Below, one piece after another: positions 1 to 12,699 of a DNA stretch of 53,410 bases. Position 1 is the first letter of the stretch. Every line of letters starts with the position of its first letter. The stretch comes from Gnetum montanum (Eukaryota > Streptophyta > Gnetopsida > Gnetales > Gnetaceae), in the NCBI GenBank assembly GCA_015680685.1, contig MNCI01010439.1:94435-147844 (forward strand), written 5' to 3'. The notes under the pieces are model-generated. The model made no database searches. It was not told the origin of the DNA and saw only the letters and a list, made by a program, of their open reading frames with translations. The position numbers and the translations under genes are program-made.

Positions 1-1
1 A

Positions 2-1183
2 GAAGGAACAACCACTTATGCTAAGGACGAGCACTTAGATCATCACCACGATCGGGGCCGTAGGAGTCGAAGAGAAGGCAAGAAACATCATCATGGTGAT
101 GGTTCCCCTTCTTCTTCTCCTTCATCCCATCACTCACCCTCTCCTTCCACATCTGGGTGTAGCCACCATGAACATAAAGGTGAGGATAAAGGTAAATAAA
201 ATGAAAGACCTCGATGGGAAAGTCGAGAGAGAGGACAAGGACAAGGACGTAGGGAGAGTAGGGAACAACGTAGACATCACAGGCGTCATAAAAGAGATGA
301 TCATGACGAGCCCCTACTCACAACCCAAAGTATGCTTGACATAATGGAGGCAGTTAGGATTCCCACAACACATTTAAAAGATAGTTGGATCAAACGACTA
401 GACATGAACAATATCCCATGATTTGAAGGGGGATACAATGCTGATCCGCAAAATCATTTACAAGCATTCCACGATGCTTGTGCCTTGTAGAATATAGAAA
501 ATGAGTGGCAAAAACTTAAGTTGTTCCCAAAGACACTCACTAAGGAAGTAGAGAGCTGGTACCAGTCCTTAGAATTGGAAACCATTAGGAGGTGGAGTAT
601 GATGCTAGAACTATTCAACGGAAAGTATCAAACATACTCCAAAGTGTCCAATTTACGTAAGAAGATCCAAGGCTAGAAGCAAGGTACATATGAACCCTTG
701 GATGCTACCATGGCCTGCTACTACACATTGTTACATCGTTGCCCAGGCCATGGGTATGCTTAGCAGGATCAACTTCGCCACATCGTGGATGGGCTAAGGC
801 ATGAAACTAGAAGAACCCTTGGAACTTACGCCCAAGGGAGACTCTCACAACTTAGAGCCTATGAAGTACATCACTTGTTGGAACAAGTAGCAAAAGAAGA
901 AGGCGAGCTACGTAAAAGGGAAAGTGCAGAAGAGTACAACTGTGATCCCTCTCTTCGAAAGAAGGGAGTGAAATTTTGTGACGAAGAGGATGAGTCACCA
1001 ATTGAAGAGTTGGTGAACAGAAAGACCTTGCCGCTTCAAAAGTTGATAACAGAAATAGTGGCTAAGGTAGATGACGTATGGAGTTCCTTAGACTCTAAAA
1101 TTGAAACTATCTTAAAAATTGTAGAAGAGTCTAAGGTTGAACAAAGTAGTGACACAAAGGTAAGAAAAAGTGTAGAGATTTAA
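2..1183 (+). pseudogene. Degenerate gag of gypsy-like element
   Basis: One frame runs almost throughout, broken by stops at about 190, 420, 487, 675 and 762. The N-terminal part is rich in His, Arg, Ser and Asp, as in many plant gypsy gags. Next comes a capsid-like block with the pattern FEGGYNADPQ...LKLFPKTL...EVESWYQSLE and, further on, YYTLLHRCPG. The last 130 codons (785-1183) are open and end in a charged, helical-looking stretch (LLEQVAKEEGELRKRES). Gag proteins package the RNA in cytoplasmic particles. Several stops fall where Trp or Gln would be expected. The frame shifts near 1183 into the next segment. Confidence 0.7.
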
Positions 1184-2793
1184 GCCCTACACATAACAAG
1201 GGTAAGGGGAAAATCACTAACTTCGATGTGGCTATGGACACTGACACAGACGATGACGATGGATGTGAGATCTACCACTATGACCATCCTAAGGGATGTT
1301 GCCCCATCATCTCACATCTACAAGAGTCTGGGGTGTATGCGCTTAATCCAAGACTCAACCAACGGCAAACACCCCGAAGATTACCTTATCCACAAAGTAA
1401 CCTAAGGCAGTTCCACCAACCACTAACATATTATCCAAGTGGAACTCCACCAAAGCCCATTGGACAGCATCAGCAGTGGCAATACCCACAGTCATGGGGG
1501 ATGCCAACGCCGAAACATCAGTACCCTTACTGGTAGCCTGATCCATATGGTTATTATGTGCAGTAGCCGATTTCTCCAAGTGACTCTATGAGTCCCACAA
1601 CCCCCAACCGTCACTACCAAGTTTGGGAGTACTTCAGACCCCCCCCTTCTCCTCCAGGAGACACTCCATACTCACACCATCCTCCTAATCCATTCGCACC
1701 TCTTCCACCACAAGTAGTTCCCATAACACCTCCTACTCCAACAATGCAAGGGGAACTTCCTCCTCAACTGCAGCAACATCACCCTGCGAGAGCTGTAAAT
1801 ATCCAACCTGCTGCTGGTTCTGACAACTGTAAAAAGAGAAGACCCTTCTTCAGAATCAAAAGCTTAGACAAACTCTTGCAACAACAAGCAGTTGGGCCCA
1901 TGTACACTCCTCCACCATCTAACACTTCGGAGCACCCTTCAGTCCAAAATCAAAGCTTAACGCATACGATTATGTTATCGCATACCGTAACCGACTCGAT
2001 GAAGGTAGGCCACCTTCCTAGGAAACTAACTGACCCTGGGAGTCCCTTAATCTATTTACAGATCGCCAGAAATGAACCACATAGGGCTCTTCTTGACTCA
2101 GTTTCTGGAGTCAACTTTATTTCATGAGAGATGTATCACGCCTGGAACTTGCCCCAACTTAAGAAGAGCAACATTCAACTAGAGCTGGCAGACCAGTCCA
2201 TCACCATTCCCTTGGGATTGGTGGAGGACATCATTACCACTGTGTGTGGTTGGTCTTACCCAGATGATCTTTTGGTGATTGAAGTGAACAACAATGAAGG
2301 GGACTTCTTAATTATAATGGGAAGGGCATGGCTTAGTACAGTAGATGCATGCCTTAGGATCCGTGATCTTTCCTTGGAAATTTCTAAGATAAACATTTGT
2401 GGAAAGATCGAGAACAGGAAAGTTCCATGCATCACATACAGTGATTCATCGGGTGATGACATGGAGGAAATGCCTCCATGTAACAAGTGTGCTCTTGAAA
2501 CTTTGAAACAAAGATGCCTGTATGTAGCAACCACACAACCAGTAGTAGACACCCCGTGGTTGACAGCTACTAGAAGGAGTAGAAAAATATGCATGGAACG
2601 AACTAAGGAGACAAGCCATGCCAACAACGAAGGCATAGACACATTGGAATATGAGCGTTGCCAACTTCCATCCCTCAATCTAAGATCATCAATTGGGAGA
2701 AGTTGGGCACTTTTACGAAATTCTAATAGGTGCTCATTATTTCGGATCTCTCCCTTTCAACTCAGTCATGGGGGAGATGGCCACCTATGCTGA
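1183..2793 (+). pseudogene. Degenerate gag C-terminus and retroviral-type aspartic protease
   Basis: This frame follows the gag frame after a one-base shift. It starts with an acidic run (DTDTDDDDG) and a segment with HPKGCC, then a long Pro/Gln/Tyr-rich linker (about 1350-1950), then the protease. The flap-side pattern is visible: a hydrophobic strand ending in ALLDSVSGVNFIS, where the usual active-site motif is D-S/T-G. The Gly position reads Val, so the active site looks dead. A second conserved block reads IIMGRAWLSTVDACL, matching the usual I-x-G-R-x-W/F. A single stop near 2125 interrupts the domain. Downstream residues (to 2793) match no RT. Confidence 0.7.
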
Positions 2794-2804
2794 CCATATC
2801 GGGT

Positions 2805-2898
2805 CCTCAGTTCTTTTTCGATTTTTGTTTTATACGTTTTGTTTTACAATNCCCTCAGTTCTTTTTCGATTTTTGTTTTATACGTTTTGTTTTACAAT
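2805..2898 (+). repeat. Perfect 46-bp direct duplication around a single N
   Basis: Bases 2805-2850 (starting CCTCAGTTC and ending TTTTACAAT) are repeated exactly at 2853-2898, a 48-base offset. The one undetermined base of this area (2851) sits between the copies. The simplest reading is an assembly join whose overlap was not collapsed, with N as the join mark. A real tandem duplication is possible. Confidence 0.85.
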
Positions 2899-4785
2899 GT
2901 TTTTGTCTTGCACATTTTTGTTTTACAAATTTCTTTAACTTTTCTAGTTTTTGTTTTACAAATTTCTTTAACTTTTCTAATTTTTGTTTTACAACATCGT
3001 TATACTTTTTCTATTTTTTGTGTGTGTGTGTGATCCACCCTGTAAGTTTGTCCCATAATAAGTGTTCGGAATGATGGTATGAACTGTTTTCATATTGATT
3101 GTTAGTGTTTGGTTTTTACCTTTAAGTCACAATGTTGATACTAAGGTATGTTCCTTTTGATAAGGTAGGCAATGAGACCACTTCATCCATCCATCCACTA
3201 GTTTCTATGGTCTCTCTCGACTTGGAAATGTACAGTTCCCTTCCAATAAGAACTTAAACGAATTGGTGACTAGGTATTTCTCAAACTAAGGAAGGACTCA
3301 AGGATTGTAAAGGGTGTGACTTCAAGGGAACTTGATGCTTTTTTGTTGGCCGTTCTCTTGGGTGCTTGGATGTTTTCTTCTTGAGTTTTCTTGCCGTTCC
3401 GATGTTACCCAATTATCGAAAGCTGAGACAATAAAAATAATCAAGTCTTTGCATGGTGTGGTTCTCATGCATAAAAACACAAAACAAAAAAAACAAAAAA
3501 AAAAAAACAAAGTGAGAATTCAAAGCACACCCCTTAGATGAAATAAATATTTGGGCTATAAGCACTGGTTATGGAACCAAAAGTGTTCTCTCTAACTAAG
3601 GCCCTTCTCGCTTTCCATTCTCTCCCTTGTTTCATCGAAATGGTGGTGGCTCTTTGGAGGTGCATTCTTGTTACCCAAGTGGATGGTTTAGCTGAATGCA
3701 TTGATGCGAAGTCACTGGAAGTGGTTTGTTTGAGGCCAAAGTTGGAATGAGATTTTTCAAGTCACTTTAATCATAAACTACACAAGGGGCTATACACCAC
3801 CTTGTTCTTGTGGTTCCATTCCATTCTCTTCTCTCCATCCTTCTCTCCATTGTTCACCTCATTGCTAGTTGTATCATTAGTGTATATATTTTGGATGATA
3901 CATTGTTTTCTTTTTGGTAAATTCTTGCGGTTAAGACTTTAACTCTTGTTCCAAATGACATTCCCAGAGCCTATGGACTTTTTGACTGTGGGTTTGTCAA
4001 GGCATTAAGGGCATGAGCCTGCTTTGGGGAGGACCCACTGACATTCCTATTTGGAGCATTAGTTAAATTCTTTCCCCTAACATTTTGCAATTAATTTTAT
4101 TTTGTTCATTACCATCTTGACATCCATTTCACTGATGTTTTTAGTTGTCCCTTTTTATCTATCTTTCTTACTCCTTTTCTTTCTCCATTCTAACACTACT
4201 AGAGGTTCACGATTATTCATGGGGGTATGGGGCCCAATTTTTTTGATTTTCTCCTAGCCCTGAAATTTTTGATTTTCTTCCTAACCCCTACACCTTCGAT
4301 ATTCATCATTAATATATCCCCAGATCCGTATTAGCCATACCACAACCTAGCCAATGAACTTACACCGAAGCAAGGTATCAATTATATGATGATTCATTTA
4401 CCCTTGCTAATATAAGATTGTGTTGTGTGTGCAGATGACGATCATACAACAACGGATTGGATTTGGAGCAAACACTTGGAATGGAACCACATTGGAAGCA
4501 ACTATGCAAGGAGCAAGATCGATCAAGCGCTTACCGATGGACAATGAAGACGCAATCTTGGCATTAGCAGCAGCAACACTTCTTTCTCTCTCTCTTTCTC
4601 AGCTGCCAACTAAGGCCTGATGTCATCGTAATAAGGTGTTTACCCTTGTTGTCATGAACACCAATCTTGTCAAGTCTTGTAATGATGATCTGTTCACATG
4701 TCATCCCATTAGATCCATTCCCCTCAATAATTCCATACCTTCCCAATATTATTGTAAGGAACTCCAGGACGAGTTTTCATTCAGT
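2899..4785 (+). other. Non-coding 3' region of the gag-protease element
   Basis: This stretch has no convincing protein frame. It begins T-rich (2840-3030), includes a short TG run near 3020, an A/C-rich tract at about 3479-3510, and several motifs like the polypurine tract upstream of the LTR. In a complete gypsy element the RT and integrase frames would lie between protease and 3' LTR. I see no RT or DDE motif here, so the region is best described as the 3' untranslated part of a non-autonomous element. Confidence 0.6.
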
Positions 4786-4795
4786 CATGGGGGTA
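4786..4795 (+). other. Polypurine-tract-like site before 3' LTR
   Basis: CATGGGGGTA lies directly before the LTR start TGATGAG. A G-rich tract at this spot is what primes plus-strand DNA synthesis in LTR retrotransposons. The match to purine is not perfect, so the exact limits are uncertain. Confidence 0.6.
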
Positions 4796-5746
4796 TGATG
4801 AGACGTGATTCGCATGAGCCACAATATTGCATCGTCCTTTGCGATGTCGTGTACACGATATCGCAATCCGTCACCAAATCTATAAATAAGAGGCGGCACT
4901 CCCCTTATTCCCCATCCTAGGCTAAAAGTAGGGAAACTCGGTAGTTTGATCACTCCAGAGATAGAATATTTTCCATGTGCCCATAGTAGGAGTCCCCAAG
5001 TGAACAGATCTTTATTCAAGCAGCTTTGTACCTAAACGCAAGTTGTGTATGATAATAAAGATGAGCTTTGTGTATTAACCTTACAGTGCATGGAATAAGA
5101 TTTTATTACATGTTATTTCTTACCTGTTATTTATTACCTACATTAGCACGACATGAATGTGACTTGATTACGAGCATTGACGAATGTGTACAGCTAATCA
5201 AGAAATTGGCTGCTCATCGCGATTAGATTCTCTCACCCCTATCTCCTAGAACGTGGGATAAGTATGACTTAGTTACGAGCATTCAAGGATGTGTTCGGAT
5301 AGCTAAGGAATAGATGCTTATCATGTTTAGGCTAGTTAAGTGCCTCAGTACGACCACTTCAAGCACGTGCGTTACGTGTGGTGATCCTAGTAACGATTAG
5401 CGTTTGGTAGCCACAGTTGCATAGTTTAGGGTGTGCACGGTAAGTGAGAATGGATGCTGATGCTAGTTAATTTAGACTTAGTCCTTAGTTAGAGTTAGTT
5501 AGTTTCTCAACTCTTCGCCTCTTTAGCATAGAAGACATAAAACCAAAAAAGACTAGAAAAATCATATACCTCGGACTTACTTAACCATACACCGTGACAA
5601 CAACAAGTAAGTATGGGAAGACAACGAATGATTAACCCCAAGTGTTCCATGGGGCATGTAGGCATTTGGTCTACGGAGTTTGACCAGATCGCACGTGCTA
5701 CGCTCGTTTCGTATGGTTGAGTGTAGGGGTACCTCGCCACTCATCA
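4796..5746 (+). repeat. Complete 3' LTR (951 bp) of the gag-protease element
   Basis: The LTR starts TGATGAG and ends CTCATCA, a 7-bp terminal inverted repeat with the canonical TG...CA ends. It has a TATA box (4881-4888) and a poly-A signal AATAAA (5054-5059). Two diverged units of about 105 bp follow (near 5161 and 5266; core GACTT-G/A-GTTACGAGC). A second copy of this LTR family, on the opposite strand, occupies 52580 to the window end and aligns along its whole visible length, including the TATA region and the 3' end. That comparison fixes the LTR limits. Confidence 0.88.
4881..4888 (+). promoter_or_regulatory. LTR TATA box
   Basis: TATAAATA is about 85 bases into the LTR, followed by AGAGGCGGCACTCCCC. 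The same context is conserved in the minus-strand LTR at 53396-53403, which supports a real core promoter. Transcription would start roughly 30 bases downstream. Confidence 0.7.
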
Positions 5747-8570
5747 ACTACTATACATGAAAATACATTAACCAAGCACTTAAGATTTTCCCCTCCTCTA
5801 CTCTCCCTCTCTGTGCTCATCTAGGCTCCTATGCCTTTCACCTATAATTAAATAAAGTTAGTACATAACTGAGTGGAAAGCCTTTACACTTCCCTTGCTA
5901 TATGGTCAACAAGGGTTGCATAAGAGAAGAGGAGTGGGGTACAAGGAAACTTACGACAACTATTAGTTTTATGCATGCTCAAAACAACACACACACACAC
6001 TATCTCACCCATAATGCTAGCATACTATCATACAATGATAGATAAAGCCATGGTCCAACATCATCTATCATATCCATGTCATCATACCCATGATATACCA
6101 TAAATAGTCCATGATCCACATAATCATAATCTAATAAAAACACATAGTATCAATAATATGACTTACAACATGATACTATCATATATATAGCCCATGTGGT
6201 TGCTAGCATATTCGTGTTCAATGTAGCATATGAAACATTTCCATGAGTACTCATAATAGCCATTTCCTGCAAGTCTTTTATTTATCCAACTGATGTTAGG
6301 ATTTGTCAACATGTGACCTACAAAAACTAGCCTTCTGGAGTGTTGGTGATAGGGACAAACACACTTATGCCATGTACCAGCCATAGGGACGAACACACCT
6401 ATGCTCTCCCACTCTTAGGATGAGGCTTGAGATATGAGCCTCACCAATGCATCATAGTGTAGGTCAATCCATACTACCTCCAAGGTGCCTCATCACCAAC
6501 TAGTCCACACCCTCATGCTAGCATCACCCACCAATGACTGTCAAGTGTCGTCATGAAAACATGTACACAGTCTAGCTAGCTTAAGCCAACACATGCCATA
6601 AGCACAACACACCTAAACAAACATAACCATACATATCAACCCCTAATACTTATAGTCATTTTATAAAAATAATACCAAAATTCACCAAAACAACATGAAT
6701 ACCTCGATATGACAAAAGAATATCATATTTCTTAAATGGCATATACTTCTAAACAAATCACCACTATAATAATCTTCAAAATGATATATGCCCAAAGAAA
6801 AACCTAATCTCACAATTAGAAAGTATTTCCCAAAATGATTCCAACAACACTAATTTTACCTAAATCGGACTCCTAGAAGCAAAGTTATGTACTTTCAAAG
6901 TTTTACTAATAACATAATATTTAAATTATATTTAATTTCCACTAGGAAGGATTGGAACTCCAAAAAAACACTTGCATCCCAATAGGCCCCAAAAATATCA
7001 TATTCCAATGATACCAATATCATCAACATTATTACTTATATTCTATAAGTCCACATCATATCATACATCACATATATATTACTACACAATTTGTAACCAA
7101 AATTGAACAATTTTGGGAAATAGGCAAAATAACAAGTCTAAGCTCAATCTTTAAGCTATCTGCTCCACATGCCCACATCACATAATTATATACACTAATT
7201 CAACACAAAAATATAGAGAAAAGATAAAGACAACCCACAAATTAAAATTATTGGGCAAAAAGGCCAAAATAAATAGAAAACCCTCAAAATCTAGCAGAAC
7301 TCTATTTTTCTCCTAACAAGTTTTGCACCTACATAAATATGACTACAACAATCCCAAATCCAAGTTTAGAGTAAGCAAAAATCGTTTAGAAAGCTTAGAA
7401 TTTAAAAAAATGTGAAACAGAAGAAGAGAAAAGAAAGAAAAATGAAAGAACAGGATCCTATGCTTTTTTGTTAGCATGAACAAAAAAACATAAATCCAAA
7501 ATCTAGTTTCTCTCGCAAGTGGTGGTGAGTTGGTGGTAAAAAAAACAAAACAACATAAAACCTATACTTTTACTTTATGCTTTATAAAAAACAAAAGAAA
7601 AACCAACGATGTGCTTTTCTCATATGATGTGAGTTCACTTTTTCTCTTTTTTTTTTCATTTGAATTATTTATTATTTTTTTAATGAATGATTTTCATAAG
7701 TTATTTTTATTCTTTTTCTTTGCAACTAATGCTGTAAACTTTAATCATGCGTAACAAACTTCAAATCAAAATCCATTTGAGTTTACAAGATCCTTATCAT
7801 ACACTCTATACATTTACATGTCAAAATTGCACTCGAGCATCATATAACATAGTGCTATAATACAAATGCCTACGTACCAAAATTACATATAAAGCATAAA
7901 GACATACCAAATATGTGCTATTGTACTTTAATCCAACACCCTAGCTAGCAATATCACCTATCTAACACATCACATAGGGCTAGTGTACATAATCACATTA
8001 GTTAAGCGTGTAAAGAAATCATAATTGTAGCATAAAGATGAAGCCTCATAACATATAAAATACATTTCTATTATATTAACTCATCCTCAACAACCCATTG
8101 GGACTACACACATAATGTATATATCGTAAGTGTATGACCATACTTACGGTCTCTGGATGGGATGTAACACTTTTGTAATTGATGAATCTTGATGAGGCAT
8201 AATCAAATATTCCTAGGTCAATGATATCCATGAAAGAATTTTGTTGGTTGATGGGATCTATCTCTCTTAGAGATGGTTGATCCATTATTCATGAAATCAA
8301 TGGAAAGATATCCTCTGGCTTACATGGATAATCTCAGATGATGGTGGTCCATGACTATCCATTGGTTGTGGCTCCATGGTTTTGAATGATCCTTAGATCA
8401 TACTTTTTTCTATATCAAATATGACATCCCATTCTTAGATGTCATGGAGAACATCAAATATACATTATATTATACATTATGCATAAGAAAATAATAAGGA
8501 AAATGTAGAAAGAAAAAGAGAAGAATGCTTTGTTAATGTAGAATAGTGTATTCAAATCATGCTCTGAGAC
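5747..8570. other. A/T-rich DNA, no gene recognised
   Basis: I find no convincing coding region. The stretch has a short CA microsatellite near 5988-6000, many CATA/ATCA-rich words, and A-rich tracts around 7380-7560. Read on the minus strand, 6850-6900 contains wording like that in the LTRs of some plant retrotransposons (a phrase near AGGAGTCCGATTTAGGT), so decayed LTR DNA is likely. The limits cannot be set by eye. Confidence 0.4.
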
Positions 8571-9599
8571 TATTCCTTGGGATTTTCTTCTTTCAACATC
8601 TATACTTTAGAGACAATCTAGCACTACCACCATGGTTAGGCCTCTTACCAACTAAAAGGGATGGCTAGTCCTCTTTCTATTCCACTTCACTTGGCACCTG
8701 TTACTCACCTTTATTGACTCCACAACTCCATGCTGGCATGACCTCTAATTCTTGGGTATAAATGCCTTAGGTCAAATCCCCAAAGATCACCTTAAAAGAC
8801 ATGTCCATTATTACAATACATCATTTCGTGTTTTAATTAAAAGTTCTCTTTTGGGGCTTATTATGATAATGATAACACTTATTATGAAGAGGCTTCATTT
8901 TCACTGTGTAATAGCACCATTCGAGAATGAGGACATTACAAGTCTCCTTAGTTCCATCATGTGTATGAAGTCTATTTCTACAACTTCTAATTTTCGTAGA
9001 CTTTTTTTTTTCTTGAAATTAAACTTCTCAATCATAAAAAGAAATTGGTATTACAAAAAGGAAGAAAGACTTATATTCAGCCAATTACATATTATAATCT
9101 TCTTTATTCTTATAACTTTTACTATCATGAAAGATATTTATTTAAATACTTTCTCTTTTGTAACCAAGAAAAAAGATTTTAAAGAAAAGAAAAATTGTCT
9201 TAAAATTGAAGTTAAAAAACCTAATATAAAATTGAAGATATGAAAAATCAAGTTAATGTTAATGATAAGAATAAACAAGTCACAATACAAAAATTTAGAG
9301 AAGACACAAACTCATACATATATTTTTTATAGTACTAGAAAAAGAATTAAACAACCTAGATATATAGCTTATAAGATAGATTTTTCCTTGTATGATAAGA
9401 ATGCTATTAACTTCAGGATTAAAACTAGTATTAACAAGGTTATAGTTGATGGTAAAAATTCCTAACATGAGATCTATAATAAGTGATGAGTTGAATATTG
9501 ATAACAAAAGGGTGCCAAATCCAAAAAATTAATAATACTTTTTTTAAAAAATTAGAGTACATCATTTTATCAAAGAGAGAGTCTAAAGAAAAAGCTTAA
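8571..9599. other. Unassigned A/T-rich DNA with short open frames
   Basis: A 163-codon plus-strand frame (8752-9243) and a shorter one after it are rich in Ile, Lys, Leu and Phe, as expected from A/T-rich DNA by chance, and carry no recognisable domain. On the plus strand the 9000-9470 part is purine-rich. It may be the 3' end of LINE A or unrelated repeat DNA. Confidence 0.3.
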
Positions 9600-10794
9600 C
9601 ATTTTTGGTAACGTCCTTTCAAGTTTTCATTGTTACAACTAATCATAAAAAATATCTCATTTAGGGTAGGAAACTAATAATCCCTTGGCTTTATTTATAA
9701 GTGTCCTCATTAGTTTTCACTTCTTACTAAAAAATTTTTTGGAAAGAAAAGGTGAAGACTCTCTCTAAAGAAAAAATAATATGTTAATCAAAGATAAAGT
9801 ACAAATAGTAACAAAAGATAAAATCTTACCATCATTGAGCCTTCAAAACAAAAACAATTAATAATATAGTAAATAATTTAATTGTTCAACATTCACTGGG
9901 AGTTTTTTTTCTTAAAGTTATAGGCCAAAAGAGACAGTTTTAAGATACAATAGAGAATCCCAAATATAAAAAAATAAAGTAGAAAAAGCAGGCTAATCAC
10001 CAAGATTGACTTCTTTGATGCTTAGTTGAAAGATGTTACAAATTATAGATATCTACTTCCAAGCATTTTGAGAAATAGGACACTTTTAAAAAACCATGAG
10101 AAAATGATTCTTTTATAAAAGAAGAGCATTAAAGAGAAAAATTTCTCATATATTTAAGTTAAGTGCTGATAGAAAGACCTTGAAAAAATAAGACAACATA
10201 AAAAATACAAATTTTAGAAAATGTAGGAGCTCTTTGAATATCTTTTATTTTGCTAATCTAAAAGTGCGATGATAAGTGCATTTTATAGGTTTTATTAAAT
10301 TTGTTATGGATAAAATCATTTTTTGTAATAATCTCATAAGCACCTACCAAATTAAATGGAAAAAGATATATGTCATCCTTCTAAAAAATATCTTGAAAAG
10401 ATTGATACATATTTTTGTTAACATTAAATAAAATCTCAAGATTAGAAATTAACTTTTTAAAATTAATTTTTCTCTTTCTATTTAAACTATTGAATCTATG
10501 AGCTTCATTCTAAGTAATCTATCTATCATACATATGGAAACAAGAAACTATCATGATACCAAATCTACTTCCAGTGATACATAATCTAGATGAACCAATA
10601 ACCCAAGCTCCTTCATTAAGAGGCCATCATGAACTAATTTTCTTAAGCATATTTTTTGAAACTATAAATATTATTAGGACTCTAATATTTACTAAGCTTG
10701 AACTTAGTCTTCCAAAGTTGTTAGAAAATCGGAGAATCAATAATAAAAATAGTTTGAAAAAAACAAACAAGACAATGAAGAAAGTTATTAGAAG

Positions 10795-11080
10795 ACCAAC
10801 TATTATTATTCTTAGGTTTTATTTGCGTAAGTCTATTTCTTAAAAGGAGCATCCAAACATCATCTGCATTAATGTAATTTACAATCCATTTTGCTACAAG
10901 ATAAATGCCCTAGTTATAACAATTAATGAGGCCGAGGCCTCCATCTTTCTTGCTACTAGTGTAAATATCTCAAGCAACTCTAAAAAAAGCTTTCTTATGA
11001 TGCTTAGCAAATCAATGAAATTGATGAATAATATAATCATTAGATGGAGTCCAACAACTAAAATAATAGACATGAGTTGA
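10795..11080 (-). pseudogene. LINE A region after the RT
   Basis: The minus strand reads KKDGGLGLINCYN, then GIYLVAKWIVNYINADD and LLRNRL. LINE B has the equivalent KNKGGLGLLNSFK...LVAKWLVQHLDAP at 23080-23165. This block lies between the RT and the terminal zinc finger in plant LINEs. The close correspondence is the best evidence that LINE A and LINE B belong to one clade. Confidence 0.7.
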
Positions 11081-11379
11081 TTAAAGCATTTGCTTAGTGA
11101 CTAAAACCTTTCCAATAAAGATGAGCTTTTCTTTATTTTCATTTATCAATCACATAATTGCACAATATAATAAGATTAGGCTCAAAAAAGGCTTATTCCT
11201 AAAATTTTAAATACCAAATCTTTTTTCAAGACTTGTTAAGACTTAAGAGTAATCTAATCATCAATATTACTATTACAATAAATAATATATTTTTCCCAAT
11301 TCATCCAAGAGCTAAATAACATGTAGTGATCCTCCACTCTAGTTTAAAAAAGTATTGATACTTTGTAAATAATTGCTCA

Positions 11380-12010
11380 TCATAAAAAAGGGATCATCTA
11401 CAAAGTTCATGTGAAACAATTAGTACCTTGATCATGAATTAAGATTCCCTTACTGAAATTCCTTAATAGATCATAATGTAGATTATTTAAAAGAAAATTT
11501 ACATTAATAATAAAAAGATAGGGAGTTAGAAGAAAACCTTAACAAATAAATCATTGAAGAAAAAATGAGAAAGTTAAGCTAAAATTAGTAGAAAATTTGG
11601 CACTAGCATTAGTAAGAAGGATACAGACAATTTACATAAAACATTCACTAAATCCTAGTTTAAAGAGATAAAAAGATAATAAAATTCTACTTAATCCTAT
11701 CATAAGCCTTGGTTAGTATTAGAATCCCACCCCATTTTCTCTCAAGTTGGAATAATATAATTTAAGATATGTCTACCTTGAACAAAACTAATTTCCTCAA
11801 ATTTGATGATATCTTCAATAACTTTTTAAACTTGGTAATCCATGCATTTAACTAAAATTTTATATGTATTTTTAAGAAGAATAATAGGTTTCCAATTACC
11901 AATATGTTAAATATTTTCATTGTTAGGAAGAAAACAAATTACACATTTATAAATATTTTTGGCAATGAAAACTTTTTTAATGAATTCAAAGAAAATATGA
12001 AAGAGAAAAT
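11380..12010 (-). pseudogene. LINE A reverse transcriptase remnant
   Basis: The finger region reads VICFLPNNENI, then GNWKPIILLKNTYKILVKC and FEEISFVQGRHILN on the minus strand (about 11970-11740). This matches the LINE pattern I-P-K...NWRPISLL...YKILAK...Q-x-G-F-V-x-GR. Further along, at 11407-11390, the catalytic box reads NFVDDPFF. LINE B has lost that box by deletion, so the older copy keeps a motif the younger one lacks. Stops and shifts occur in between. Confidence 0.72.
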
Positions 12011-12699
12011 CTCCAAAGATGTCTCAATGCTTCTTAAAATGTTAAATAGGAAAAGCATTAAAACTTAAAGGTTGCTACTTTTATTTCTTGTACTACAATT
12101 TCTACTTCAATAATACTTTAATGAACTTTAGTAATGATGTGAAATATGTATACTAGAGGATTGGATAGATTCCTTGCTATAACGTTTAGAAGAAAAATTT
12201 GCTAAAAAGCTATTAATAATTTCAAGATCTTTAATGATGGATTCATTTAAATAAAGTGATTCTAATTTAGCTACTTAATCCTTTCCTTTTAGAAATTTTA
12301 AAATTTTTTAAGCAAGGTTCATCTTTAATTTTTTGCCAACCCATGTGACTTTTGGTAAGTGCACTTTTAGCTTAAAAAGTATTAGAACATTGTTTAACAT
12401 AACATACTTTAACACAGGCTTTTTAAGTTTCAGAATCAAAGGGATTATAGTCTAAAAGAATTTGCATTTACTTTATAAATTCTATAATATTTTCTTCAAC
12501 TTGATACTTATGCTTGGCAATTTGCTTTACAAACCATTTAGCATAATTTTTGAATCTACAAGGTAGTTTGCAAATTACAAATTAATCCAACAATATCAAA
12601 AGCAATCTTTTTTCTACATTCTATAAAGACATCAAAAATATTTTTTTCACTAGGCCCTATGAACATATTAGCATTTATATGAAAATGTTCATGGTTTCA

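Larger units (their letters stand above)
1..5746 (+). mobile_element. LTR retrotransposon, gypsy-like, gag-protease only (5' end outside window)
   Basis: Reading 5' to 3' the element shows a gag-like frame, a proline-rich stretch, a retroviral-type aspartic protease, about 2 kb of non-coding DNA, a polypurine tract and a complete 3' LTR. No reverse transcriptase, RNase H or integrase motif appears between the protease (ending near 2793) and the LTR. It therefore looks like a non-autonomous element of the kind called TR-GAG in plants, or an internally deleted gypsy element. The five bases after the LTR are ACTAC and would be one half of the target duplication; the other half lies outside the window. 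Stops and a frameshift mean it encodes nothing now. Confidence 0.75.

Noticed and set aside
93-344. Small frame at the start of the window
   Set aside because: It is a shadow of the gag frame, which reads better in another frame.
8752-9243. 163-codon plus-strand frame as a gene
   Set aside because: Ile/Lys/Phe-rich translation expected by chance in A/T-rich DNA, no domain, no promoter context.
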